From: DASROJ01 sp035646975
GTDB taxonomy: Bacteria; Acidobacteriota; Polarisedimenticolia; JACPZX01; DASXTC01
DNA: 5,041 nt
Assembly (NCBI GenBank): GCA_035646975.1
Contig: DASROJ010000145.1
Span: 1-5,041, forward strand
Direction: 5' to 3'
A model generated the notes under the pieces. That model was given only the letters and a program-made list of their open reading frames with translations. It did not search any database and was not told the DNA's origin. The translations under genes and the position numbers were made by a program. Shown here one piece after another: positions 1-5,041 of this stretch (positions are counted from its first letter, which is position 1; each line of letters starts with the position of its first letter).

Positions 1-153
1 CTTGTAGGGCAGGTTCGTGAGGGGGACGATCTTCTCCATGCCCGGAAGCTTCAGCACGCACCGGGTCTGGCGTGGATCGGCGGGTTGGGAATGAACGAGA
101 GAGCAGACAGCAAGACAGGCCGCGGCGACAGTGACGAGCGGGCGCGCTTTCAT
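1..153 (-). CDS. Exported protein of unknown function, N-terminal 51 residues (cut by window edge)
   Basis: Partial gene whose first 51 codons are visible and which runs off the left edge with no stop. The ATG (reverse complement of 151-153) follows a strong Shine-Dalgarno GGGAGG with a 5-nt gap, which decides the start. The protein begins MKARPLVTVAAACLAVCSLV and continues HSQPADPRQ. That is a short basic n-region, a hydrophobic core from about residue 5 to 20, and a likely signal-peptidase I site near residues 20-24, so it is secreted or periplasmic. A cysteine at residue 13 lies inside the hydrophobic core and does not form a convincing lipobox. The mature start (about residues 31-51, RCVLKLPGMEKIVPLTNLPYK split around G38) is too short to assign. 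It vaguely resembles the entry to some exported alpha/beta-hydrolase-like proteins, which is only a guess. It lies 91 bp downstream of the ABC exporter on the same strand, so it may be the last gene of that unit. Confidence 0.72.
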   Translation of the reverse strand, partial: MKARPLVTVAAACLAVCSLVHSQPADPRQTRCVLKLPGMEKIVPLTNLPYK

Positions 154-156
154 CGG

Positions 157-178
157 GACCTCCCTGTGCCGGGAGGCC
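157..178 (-). promoter_or_regulatory. Hairpin overlapping the Shine-Dalgarno of the left-edge gene
   Basis: On the minus strand CCTCCC, a 6-nt loop GGCACA, and GGGAGG form a perfect 6-bp stem (plus 159-164 with 171-176). It extends by a G-U and a G-C pair to 157-178. The downstream arm is the Shine-Dalgarno of the gene starting at 153, so folding would hide the ribosome site. There is no following T-run, so it is not a good intrinsic terminator. The structure is seen in the sequence; the regulatory role is inferred. Confidence 0.4.
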
Positions 179-181
179 TGG

Positions 182-187
182 AGTATA
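182..187 (-). promoter_or_regulatory. Possible -10 box (TATACT) for the left-edge gene
   Basis: TATACT reads on the minus strand from 187 to 182, differing from TATAAT at one base, in an otherwise GC-rich gap. The position 17 bp upstream holds CGGCGG, so there is no recognisable -35 box. A start would be predicted near 175, about 22 nt before the ATG at 153. Weak evidence; the gene could equally be read through from the ABC exporter. Confidence 0.22.
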
Positions 188-244
188 CATGCAGGGCATC
201 GCGGCCGCCGTCGCCGTCGTCGTCACCGTGGGGGCCACCGTCGC

Positions 245-2011
245 TCAGGCTTCCGCCTCGACATCGTGGCGGAGCTGGTCGTCGTACAGGCTCCTGTAGA
301 GACCGCGGGCCCGGTAGAGATCGGCATGGAGACCCGACTCCACGATGCGGCCCGAGTCGAGAACGAAGATCCGATCCACGTCGGTGAGGCTGGTGAGCCG
401 GTGGCCGATGATCAGGACACTCCGGCCGCGCACCCGCGCGCGGAACCGGTCCAGGACGAGCCGCTCGGTCTGCGGGTCCAGCGCCGAGGTGGCCTCGTCC
501 AGAACGAAAAGCCAGGGATCCTTCAGCAGGACGCGGGCCAGTGCGAGGCGCTGCCGCTCGCCGCCGCTCAGGCGCAGCCCCTGCTCGCCGACGGTCGTGT
601 CGAGTCCTCGCGGAAGGTCGCGCACGAACTGCGCGAGACCGGCCGCTTCGAGGGCGTCGAGAAGCTCCGCGTCGGTGGCCCGGCGGCGGGCAAGACGCAG
701 GTTCGCGGCCAGCGTGTCGTGGAACAGCTGCGTCTCCTGCGGCACGAGCCCCACCGCCGCGCGCAGGGTCGGCAGCGGCCAGGCTCGGACGCTCACGCCG
801 TCGAGATGGATGTCGCCTTGCGTCGCGTCGAGATACCGCGACAGCATCGCGGCGAGGGTCGACTTGCCGCTGCCGGTGCGCCCGACCAGCGCGACCACCT
901 GGCCGGCGGAGATCTCCAGGTCGACGCCGTCGAGCACGCGTGTGCCCTGGTCCCAGGCCAGCCCAACGCGTGACAGGGTCACCTCTCCGCGGATTCTTGC
1001 GGGAGCCTTGGCGCGCGGGTCGTCCCTGACCTGGGGCGCGCTGTCGAAAAGGTCGAAGAGCCTGGCCAGAGACGCGCGCGCCACCTGGATCTGCACGTTG
1101 ACCTCGATCAACCCGGTGAGCGGCTTGTAGAGCCGGGAGGCCAGCGTGTAGTAGGCGACAAGGCTGCCGACCGACAGCGAACCCGAGAGCGCCCGCAGCC
1201 CGCCGACCGCGAAGATGATCACCAGGCAGACGGTGTTGACGAGATCGGCCAGCGCCGTCTGCGCCGAGCCGGTCATCGAAAGGCGCATGTTGGACTCGAT
1301 GACGGGCCGCGCCGCACGCACGTGTCCGCGGGCTTCGGCCTTCTGCCGGTTGTGCTCCTGCACCAGCCGGACTCCGGCCAGACGTTCCTCGATGAAGGCG
1401 AACATGCCACCGTACGCCTCGCGGGCGCGGCTGCCTTCCACGCGAAGGCCGCGGTTGACCCGCTTCATCGCGACGATCAGCGGGACGAAGGCGAGCGCCA
1501 TCAACCCCGCCAGCAACGGGTCGAGCCAGCACAGCAGGATCGCGATGCCTGCAAGCGTCAGCGCGTCGCTTGCCGCGTTGACGGCGGTGTGCGCGGCGGC
1601 CTGCTGCAGCGCGTCGACGTCGGAGGTCAGACGCGACAGCAGGTCTCCGAGGCGTTCCCGGCGGAAGAAGTAGGGGGACAGGCGCTGGGCGTGCTCGAAC
1701 GCCTTCTGGCGCACGTCGAAGAGAATCCTCAGACCCGAGTAGCTGTAAAGGTACGTGGACAGGAGCCGGAAGGCGGCGCGGAAGAGAAACACCAGGACGA
1801 GCAGACCGGTCAGGGCCAGCAGAGCGGCGCGATCGCCGTCACCCAGCGCCCGATCGATGATGGCGCGGAGGATCAGGGGATCGATGAGACTCAGCACCAC
1901 GCCCACGAGCAGGCAAAAGGCGATCTCCGCCTGCAGCGCCAGGTAGGGCCGGACGAACGTCCCGTAGAAACGGCGGAGGAGACCTGAGCGGTGCGGCTCT
2001 GCGGGCTTCAA
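245..2011 (-). CDS. ABC exporter, fused transmembrane and ATPase domains, likely type I secretion/peptide export
   Basis: 588-residue half-transporter expected to homodimerise in the inner membrane and use ATP to export a substrate, probably with the HlyD-type adaptor encoded just upstream. Residues about 28-300 form the six-helix membrane domain (hydrophobic stretches near 28-50, 62-84, 146-163, 165-183, 253-272, 281-300). The ATPase domain follows from about 340: Walker A GRTGSGKST (377-385), Q-loop Q425, signature LSGGERQRL (481-489), Walker B LFVLDEA with catalytic E506, D-loop SALD (509-512), and H-loop H537. All catalytic motifs are intact. There is no N-terminal C39 peptidase extension, so it would not cleave a double-glycine leader itself. 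The start is TTG (reverse complement of 2009-2011), supported by GGGAGG 8 nt upstream; the TTG overlaps the adaptor's TGA as TTGA, implying translational coupling. Lipid-flippase-type (MsbA-like) function is an alternative, but the adaptor argues for secretion. Confidence 0.93.
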   Translation of the reverse strand: MKPAEPHRSGLLRRFYGTFVRPYLALQAEIAFCLLVGVVLSLIDPLILRAIIDRALGDGDRAALLALTGLLVLVFLFRAAFRLLSTYLYSYSGLRILFDVRQKAFEHAQRLSPYFFRRERLGDLLSRLTSDVDALQQAAAHTAVNAASDALTLAGIAILLCWLDPLLAGLMALAFVPLIVAMKRVNRGLRVEGSRAREAYGGMFAFIEERLAGVRLVQEHNRQKAEARGHVRAARPVIESNMRLSMTGSAQTALADLVNTVCLVIIFAVGGLRALSGSLSVGSLVAYYTLASRLYKPLTGLIEVNVQIQVARASLARLFDLFDSAPQVRDDPRAKAPARIRGEVTLSRVGLAWDQGTRVLDGVDLEISAGQVVALVGRTGSGKSTLAAMLSRYLDATQGDIHLDGVSVRAWPLPTLRAAVGLVPQETQLFHDTLAANLRLARRRATDAELLDALEAAGLAQFVRDLPRGLDTTVGEQGLRLSGGERQRLALARVLLKDPWLFVLDEATSALDPQTERLVLDRFRARVRGRSVLIIGHRLTSLTDVDRIFVLDSGRIVESGLHADLYRARGLYRSLYDDQLRHDVEAEA

Positions 2012-3084
2012 GCCCCGGTCCTCCCGGTGGCGCTTTCGAGCAGCAGCCGCAGAAGGGAGATCTTCTCTTCCACCACGATGCGGGCGGTGCCGCGCATCCC
2101 CTCGGTCAGCAGGCCCGGCGCCGTGGCGGGATCCAGCTCGACCTCGACGGGAAACCCGGCCCCGGCTTCACGTCGCTCCGAGACGCGAACCACCTGTCCT
2201 TTCAGCGTGCCGTGCAGCAGCCATGGGTAGCCGTCGAGCCGGATCTTGACGCGCTGCTGCGGCCGCACCGGCGTGCGGGCGAGATCGGACAGCATCCCTT
2301 CGAACCGGGTCGGCGCCGCCACGGCGAGACGGAGGATCTCCTCACCGGCACGCACGGAGCGCCCGGCCAGCTCGGCGACCCGCTCCGTGGCCACGACCCC
2401 ATCCGACGACGCGCGCAGGAGGGAATCCTCGATCGTCTTTACGGTCGCGTCGCGCTGCACCGACTCCGCGTGGATCTCTTCTTCCAGCCTGCGGATGTCG
2501 GCCGCGATCGCGTCGCGCTGCGCGGAGTGCCGCTCCTGCAGCAGCGAGACCGCCTGCTCCGCCTCTTCGACGGCCACCGCGGCGATCCTGCGATCCAGCT
2601 CCGCCTGCCGGACCTGGAGCTGCCCGGTGATGCCTTCGCTTCCGAGACGCGCGGTGGCCTCGGCCGAGATCTCCGCCTGCGCCAGCCTGAGACGCGAGCC
2701 TTCCTGGTGACGCACCGCCTCCTCGCGCTCTTTCGGCTGCACGGCATCCTGAAGGTGTCCCAGCCCGGCGACGGCGGCACGCCGCCTGATCTCCAGCGCG
2801 TCGATGGCGGAGAGCCTGCTGGCCGCCTCGACCTGCAGCTGGCGTGTGTCGATCTGCACGAGAGGCTCGCCCGCGCGAACGGTCTGCCCCGATCGGATCA
2901 GCACCTTCTCGATCATCCCGTCGCGTGGCACGCAGATCGCCACGGAGCCTCCCGTCAACAGGCCGGGCGCCACGCTGACACGATCGAGCCGCAGGAAGAC
3001 GCCGAGACCGGCCGAGACGAGGAGGAGGCCGGCGCTGAGCGCCAGCAGGGTACGCAGAAGAGGTGGTCGGCGCGTGATCGGCAT
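2008..3084 (-). CDS. HlyD-family membrane fusion protein (periplasmic adaptor)
   Basis: 358-residue adaptor that would bridge the ABC exporter in the inner membrane to an outer-membrane channel (not encoded here). The N-terminus is a short cytoplasmic basic stretch (MPITRRPPLLR), then one membrane span at about residues 12-31. A first biotinyl-lipoyl half lies at about 39-79, with the typical GMIEKVLIRSGQTVRAGEPL run. Next come charged heptad-rich helices with coiled-coil character at about 82-220, a second lipoyl half at about 222-254 (SDGVV...GRSVRAGEEI), and a beta-barrel region at about 260-340 (IRLDGYPW, HGTLKGQVVRVS). The order is that of HlyD/EmrA-like adaptors. The ATG at 3084 is the only near-N-terminal start in frame, although no good Shine-Dalgarno precedes it. 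It is the first gene of the leftward unit and overlaps the ABC gene by a TTGA junction. No peptidase or substrate-binding domain is visible. Confidence 0.9.
   Translation of the reverse strand: MPITRRPPLLRTLLALSAGLLLVSAGLGVFLRLDRVSVAPGLLTGGSVAICVPRDGMIEKVLIRSGQTVRAGEPLVQIDTRQLQVEAASRLSAIDALEIRRRAAVAGLGHLQDAVQPKEREEAVRHQEGSRLRLAQAEISAEATARLGSEGITGQLQVRQAELDRRIAAVAVEEAEQAVSLLQERHSAQRDAIAADIRRLEEEIHAESVQRDATVKTIEDSLLRASSDGVVATERVAELAGRSVRAGEEILRLAVAAPTRFEGMLSDLARTPVRPQQRVKIRLDGYPWLLHGTLKGQVVRVSERREAGAGFPVEVELDPATAPGLLTEGMRGTARIVVEEKISLLRLLLESATGRTGA
2020..2025 (-). promoter_or_regulatory. Ribosome binding site that decides the TTG start of the ABC exporter
   Basis: GGGAGG on the minus strand lies within the last codons of the adaptor gene, 8 nt before the TTG at 2011-2009. 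No in-frame ATG occurs near the expected N-terminus, and the sequence from TTG onward looks like a normal exporter N-terminus. The TTG reading is therefore preferred to any later start. Confidence 0.75.
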
Positions 3085-3134
3085 GGGCGCGTAGGCTCGG
3101 TCGACTCCACGGCTGATCGCAGTAATGACGAGTG

Positions 3135-3140
3135 TATAAT
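3135..3140 (+). promoter_or_regulatory. -10 box TATAAT for the ATP-grasp-like/radical SAM unit
   Basis: A perfect consensus TATAAT sits 7 bp before the GTG at 3148. Counting 7 positions from its last base predicts transcription from about 3147-3148, right at the start codon. The 17-bp-upstream position (3112-3117, GCTGAT) is a poor -35 match. The hexamer is seen; promoter activity is inferred. Confidence 0.5.
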
Positions 3141-3141
3141 A
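3136..3141 (-). promoter_or_regulatory. -10-like box TATTAT for the HlyD/ABC unit
   Basis: TATTAT reads on the minus strand from 3141 to 3136, overlapping the rightward TATAAT. It predicts a start near 3129 (a G on the minus strand) and a leader of about 45 nt before the adaptor ATG at 3084. No good -35 box is visible. Confidence 0.4.
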
Positions 3142-3147
3142 ACGACC

Positions 3148-4080
3148 GTGTCCAGTCCTATCCTGATCCTCCGGATGAGCGGCGGTTCCTTCGGCGCGAA
3201 ACTGGCGGAGGCGATCTCCGCCAGGGGGGTCGAGTGCGCTCTGCGATCGCTCGATGCCCCGTTCGAGGCCGGGCCGGTGACCATCGAAATCGGGGAAATC
3301 GGGGACATTGGAGCCACCCGGGCCACCGGGGGCGACCGCCTGGTGTGGGAGGGGGTGAGTCTCGCGGAGGTCAGCGCGATCTTTCTCGAGCGTCCGATCT
3401 TCTCGTGGCCGCAGCCGGCAAGGCTGGGCAGCTTCTCCATCCCGCGGGATGCCCGCGAGCGCGTCGCCGAACGTGAGGCCCGCGCGCTGACGATCTCGGC
3501 CCTGATGGCGGCGGCCACCCTCCGTCCGGTTGTCAACGGGCCCGAGGCCGGTTACCTGGCTGCCTCGCGAGCCATCGCGCTCACCGGGCTCGAACAAGCC
3601 GGCTTCCCCGTGCATCCCTGGAGCCTTCGGACCGCACCCGAACCAGGCGCCGAAGAAGGTCGGATCGTGCTCGACCTGGTCGGCGCCGAGCGATGGCACC
3701 GGGCGATGCGGCCACCGGCCGGCGATCAGTGCCTCGAGCTGGAACCGGTAGCCGGTGAGGTGTTCGGTCTGCTGATGGTGGGCAACGATCTGGCCGGAGC
3801 GCGCCGTCACGTTTCGGCGGCGGCATGGGCCGAGGGCCGGGGCGGCGAGACGGTGCCGAAACAACTCGTCCCGGCGGAGGCGCTCGACCTGGGTGCGCGC
3901 GCCGTCGCGGCGCTCGGGCTGCAGATCGCCGAAGTCTGGATCTCGGGTGCAGCGGGCCGGCTCGAACTGCTGCTGGTGGAGCCGGGGGCCGACCTGGCGG
4001 AGTGGGATGCAAATCTGAAGGGTGCGGTGCTGGAGCAGCTGGCGACACGGATGATCGAGATCGCCCGGGAGCCCTACTAA
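3148..4080 (+). CDS. ATP-grasp-like protein, apparently degenerate; putative RiPP maturation partner
   Basis: 310 residues from a GTG start. No other start codon lies upstream in frame before the divergent region, and the ILIL beta-strand at residues 5-8 is where pre-ATP-grasp domains of RimK/MvdD-like ligases begin. Further resemblances are VSAIFLERPIFSWP (75-88), a helix with RE..A, VNGPEAGYLAAS (129-140), and AGFPVHPWSL (151-160, compare GxxVPxT). Late in the protein are ALGLQIAEVWISG (255-267) and LLLVEPGAD (274-282), which sits where family members have the metal-binding ExN. The usual Lys after VNxPxA..A is Arg141, the ExN position reads L-V-E, and only about 44 residues separate 160 from the EVFGLLMVGN strand. 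That leaves no room for the glycine-rich loop and lid. It may bind peptide or partner rather than ligate. It shares a transcription unit with the radical SAM gene 18 bp downstream. The family call is by eye; an uncharacterised family is possible. Confidence 0.75.
   Translation: MSSPILILRMSGGSFGAKLAEAISARGVECALRSLDAPFEAGPVTIEIGEIGDIGATRATGGDRLVWEGVSLAEVSAIFLERPIFSWPQPARLGSFSIPRDARERVAEREARALTISALMAAATLRPVVNGPEAGYLAASRAIALTGLEQAGFPVHPWSLRTAPEPGAEEGRIVLDLVGAERWHRAMRPPAGDQCLELEPVAGEVFGLLMVGNDLAGARRHVSAAAWAEGRGGETVPKQLVPAEALDLGARAVAALGLQIAEVWISGAAGRLELLLVEPGADLAEWDANLKGAVLEQLATRMIEIAREPY
3286..3312 (+). repeat. Three tandem 9-bp units inside the ATP-grasp-like gene
   Basis: Two exact copies of GAAATCGGG (3286-3294, 3295-3303) are followed by a diverged third unit, GACATTGGA (3304-3312). 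They encode residues 47-55 as EIG-EIG-DIG. A second short duplication, GCCACC twice (3313-3318, 3322-3327), follows. This looks like local slippage in a loop between the first strands of the protein; it keeps the reading frame. Confidence 0.7.
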
Positions 4081-4088
4081 TATGATAC

Positions 4089-4095
4089 GGAGGAG
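4089..4095 (+). promoter_or_regulatory. Ribosome binding site of the radical SAM gene
   Basis: GGAGGAG lies in the 18-bp gap between the TAA at 4078-4080 and the ATG at 4099, with GGAGG 5 nt from the start. It fixes the start codon. It also contrasts with the upstream gene, which has no Shine-Dalgarno. Confidence 0.8.
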
Positions 4096-4098
4096 ACG

Positions 4099-5041
4099 AT
4101 GAAACCATCGCGCTACAACCGGATCTTCCAGGCCGAGGATGGCACCTGGCTTGCCTTCAACTCCTGGTCCACCGCTCTGGCTGCGATCGAAAGCGAGGAC
4201 CTCTCCTTCATCCAGGCGTTGCTCGCCGGGCCCGGTGAGGTTGCCTGCGACACGCCTCGAAAACGCGAGCTGCGCGAGCATCTCGTGCGCGGTCACTTCC
4301 TCATCGAAGACGAAGTGGACGAGCTGGCGCAGATGAAGGTGGATATCCTGAAGGACCGGTTCCGCACCGACATGATGGCGCTCACCATCGCGCCGACGCT
4401 CGACTGCAACTTCCGCTGCGATTATTGCTACGAAGAGCACCTGAGGGTCACGATGAGCGCGGCCGTCCAGCAGGCGCTGGTCCGATTCACCGAACAGCGC
4501 TGCGCGACGATCGCGAACCTCCAGGTCTGCTGGTTCGGCGGCGAACCGATGCTCCCCACGGCGTTTCCGGTCGTGGAGCAGCTGTCGCGGCGATTCCTCG
4601 ATCTGACGCGTTCGCGGGGAATAGGCTACGCGGCCGAGATCGTCACCAACGGATACTTCCTCGATCGCGAGAAGGTGGATCTGCTCAAGACACTCGGCGT
4701 GCAGACCATCCAGGTCACGCTGGATGGCCCGCCGGTCATCCACGACAGACGCCGCATCCTGCTGGGCGGACAGGGGACCTTCTGGCGCATCATGGACAAC
4801 ATGAAGCAGGTCGCCGGGATGCTTCCCATCAAGCTGCGGATCAACGTCGACCGGCGCAACGCCGGCGCGACGATCGATCTTCTGGAGGTGCTGGCCCGCG
4901 AGGGGATCGCCGACAAGGTGCACCCTTACATCGCGCAGGTCACGCCCGGCGGCACCGCCTGCGGCAACATCGTCGAGAGCTGCTTCAACGGGCCGGACTT
5001 CGCCATGACCGCGGTCGAGCTGTACCGCGAGGCGGCCAGAC
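4099..5041 (+). CDS. Radical SAM peptide maturase, SPASM type (C-terminus beyond window)
   Basis: Open through the right edge; 314 codons are visible. The enzyme should cleave S-adenosylmethionine at a [4Fe-4S] cluster to modify a peptide side chain in the cytosol. The cluster motif CNFRCDYC has Cys103, Cys107 and Cys110 and is followed by YEE. Other hallmarks are WFGGEPML (145-152), TNGYFL (183-188), VTLDGPPVIHDRRR (206-219) and RINVD (247-251). This combination is typical of SPASM-domain peptide maturases and sulfatase-maturase relatives. Residues 1-95 form an N-terminal domain with the 'xFxxxDGTxLxxNS' start and a helical tail ending in GHFLIEDEVDE, placed where related enzymes carry a precursor-binding (RRE/PqqD-like) domain. 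Cys288 and Cys295 may be early auxiliary-cluster or family-specific cysteines; the SPASM domain proper would lie off-window. It is cotranscribed with the ATP-grasp-like gene. The exact modification cannot be told. Confidence 0.92.
   Translation, partial: MKPSRYNRIFQAEDGTWLAFNSWSTALAAIESEDLSFIQALLAGPGEVACDTPRKRELREHLVRGHFLIEDEVDELAQMKVDILKDRFRTDMMALTIAPTLDCNFRCDYCYEEHLRVTMSAAVQQALVRFTEQRCATIANLQVCWFGGEPMLPTAFPVVEQLSRRFLDLTRSRGIGYAAEIVTNGYFLDREKVDLLKTLGVQTIQVTLDGPPVIHDRRRILLGGQGTFWRIMDNMKQVAGMLPIKLRINVDRRNAGATIDLLEVLAREGIADKVHPYIAQVTPGGTACGNIVESCFNGPDFAMTAVELYREAAR

Larger units (their letters stand above)
3085..3147. promoter_or_regulatory. Divergent intergenic region between exporter unit and maturase unit
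   Basis: This 63-bp spacer separates the 5' ends of the two divergent units and is AT-richer than its surroundings at 3121-3142. It has no room for a precursor peptide gene. It contains overlapping -10-like elements on the two strands, listed separately. No clear -35 box (TTGACA-like) or operator palindrome was found for either direction. Confidence 0.6.

Noticed and set aside
189..199. Inverted repeat ATGC-AGG-GCAT as an operator
   Set aside because: The arms are only 4 bp with a 3-base spacer; this is expected by chance and has no second copy nearby.
154..244. Intrinsic terminator after the ABC exporter
   Set aside because: The GTGGGGGCCAC repeat near 228-238 has only a 4-bp perfect stem, and the hairpin at 157-178 is not followed by a T-run, so neither supports a terminator. 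The triplet-like GCC/GTC run at 203-223 is ordinary GC-rich spacer.
131..1987. Several long open frames on both strands across the ABC exporter gene, including a 460-residue minus-strand frame
   Set aside because: They overlap a gene with all ABC motifs intact, are composed mainly of Arg, Ala, Gly and Pro, and show no motif or ribosome site. They are typical high-GC shadows.
2212..3147. Plus-strand extension of the ATP-grasp-like gene back to 2212
   Set aside because: This part is antisense to the HlyD adaptor, has low-complexity Arg/His/Asp-rich composition, and lacks any family motif. The recognisable fold begins at the ILIL strand just after GTG 3148.
3175..3177. ATG as an alternative start for the ATP-grasp-like protein
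   Set aside because: It has no Shine-Dalgarno and would remove the ILIL beta-strand expected at the start of the fold. It remains a fallback if the GTG is not used.
3085..4923. Long minus-strand open frame extending the HlyD adaptor upstream to a 971-residue reading
   Set aside because: The stretch before Met at 3084 is antisense to the ATP-grasp-like and radical SAM genes, is rich in Arg/His/Asp/Pro/Gly with no domain pattern, and crosses the promoter region. It is a GC-rich shadow; the adaptor proper starts at its membrane-anchor Met.
1..5041. CRISPR arrays, tRNA/rRNA genes, insertion sequences, attachment sites
   Set aside because: No spaced direct repeats, cloverleaf-like sequences, transposase motifs or terminal inverted repeats were seen on either strand.

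Overview
The window is GC-rich, tightly packed bacterial DNA with strong GC-ending codon preference. It comes from a Gram-negative-type organism, because it encodes a HlyD-type periplasmic adaptor and a signal-peptide protein. The sequence does not fix the phylum. There are no tRNA, rRNA, CRISPR or insertion-sequence features.

Layout: two divergent transcription units meet at a 63-bp AT-richer spacer (3085-3147). Leftward (minus strand) run a HlyD-family membrane fusion protein (2008-3084), a full-length ABC exporter of the type with fused membrane and ATPase domains (245-2011, TTG start overlapping the adaptor's stop codon), and then the first 51 codons of a small exported protein cut by the left edge (1-153). 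Rightward (plus strand) run a 310-residue protein that looks like a shortened, active-site-poor relative of RimK/MvdD-type ATP-grasp ligases (3148-4080) and, 18 bp later, a radical SAM enzyme of the SPASM peptide-maturase kind (4099 to beyond the right edge, 314 codons visible).

Taken together this reads as part of a ribosomally synthesised, post-translationally modified peptide (RiPP) locus. A radical SAM maturase plus an ATP-grasp-like partner would modify a precursor peptide, and the divergent HlyD/ABC pair would export the product. The precursor gene is not in the window; there is no room for it in the divergent spacer, so if it exists it probably lies past the right edge. The pairing of ATP-grasp and SPASM proteins recalls the named 'grasp-with-spasm' class, but the ATP-grasp protein here appears to lack the glycine-rich loop and the metal-ligand residues. 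It may therefore be a non-catalytic partner. That assignment rests on motif reading by eye and is the main uncertainty.

The divergent spacer holds a symmetric -10 element (TATAATA / TATTATA) that could serve both directions. On the rightward side it places the predicted transcript start at the GTG start codon, so the ATP-grasp-like gene may be translated from a leaderless mRNA.
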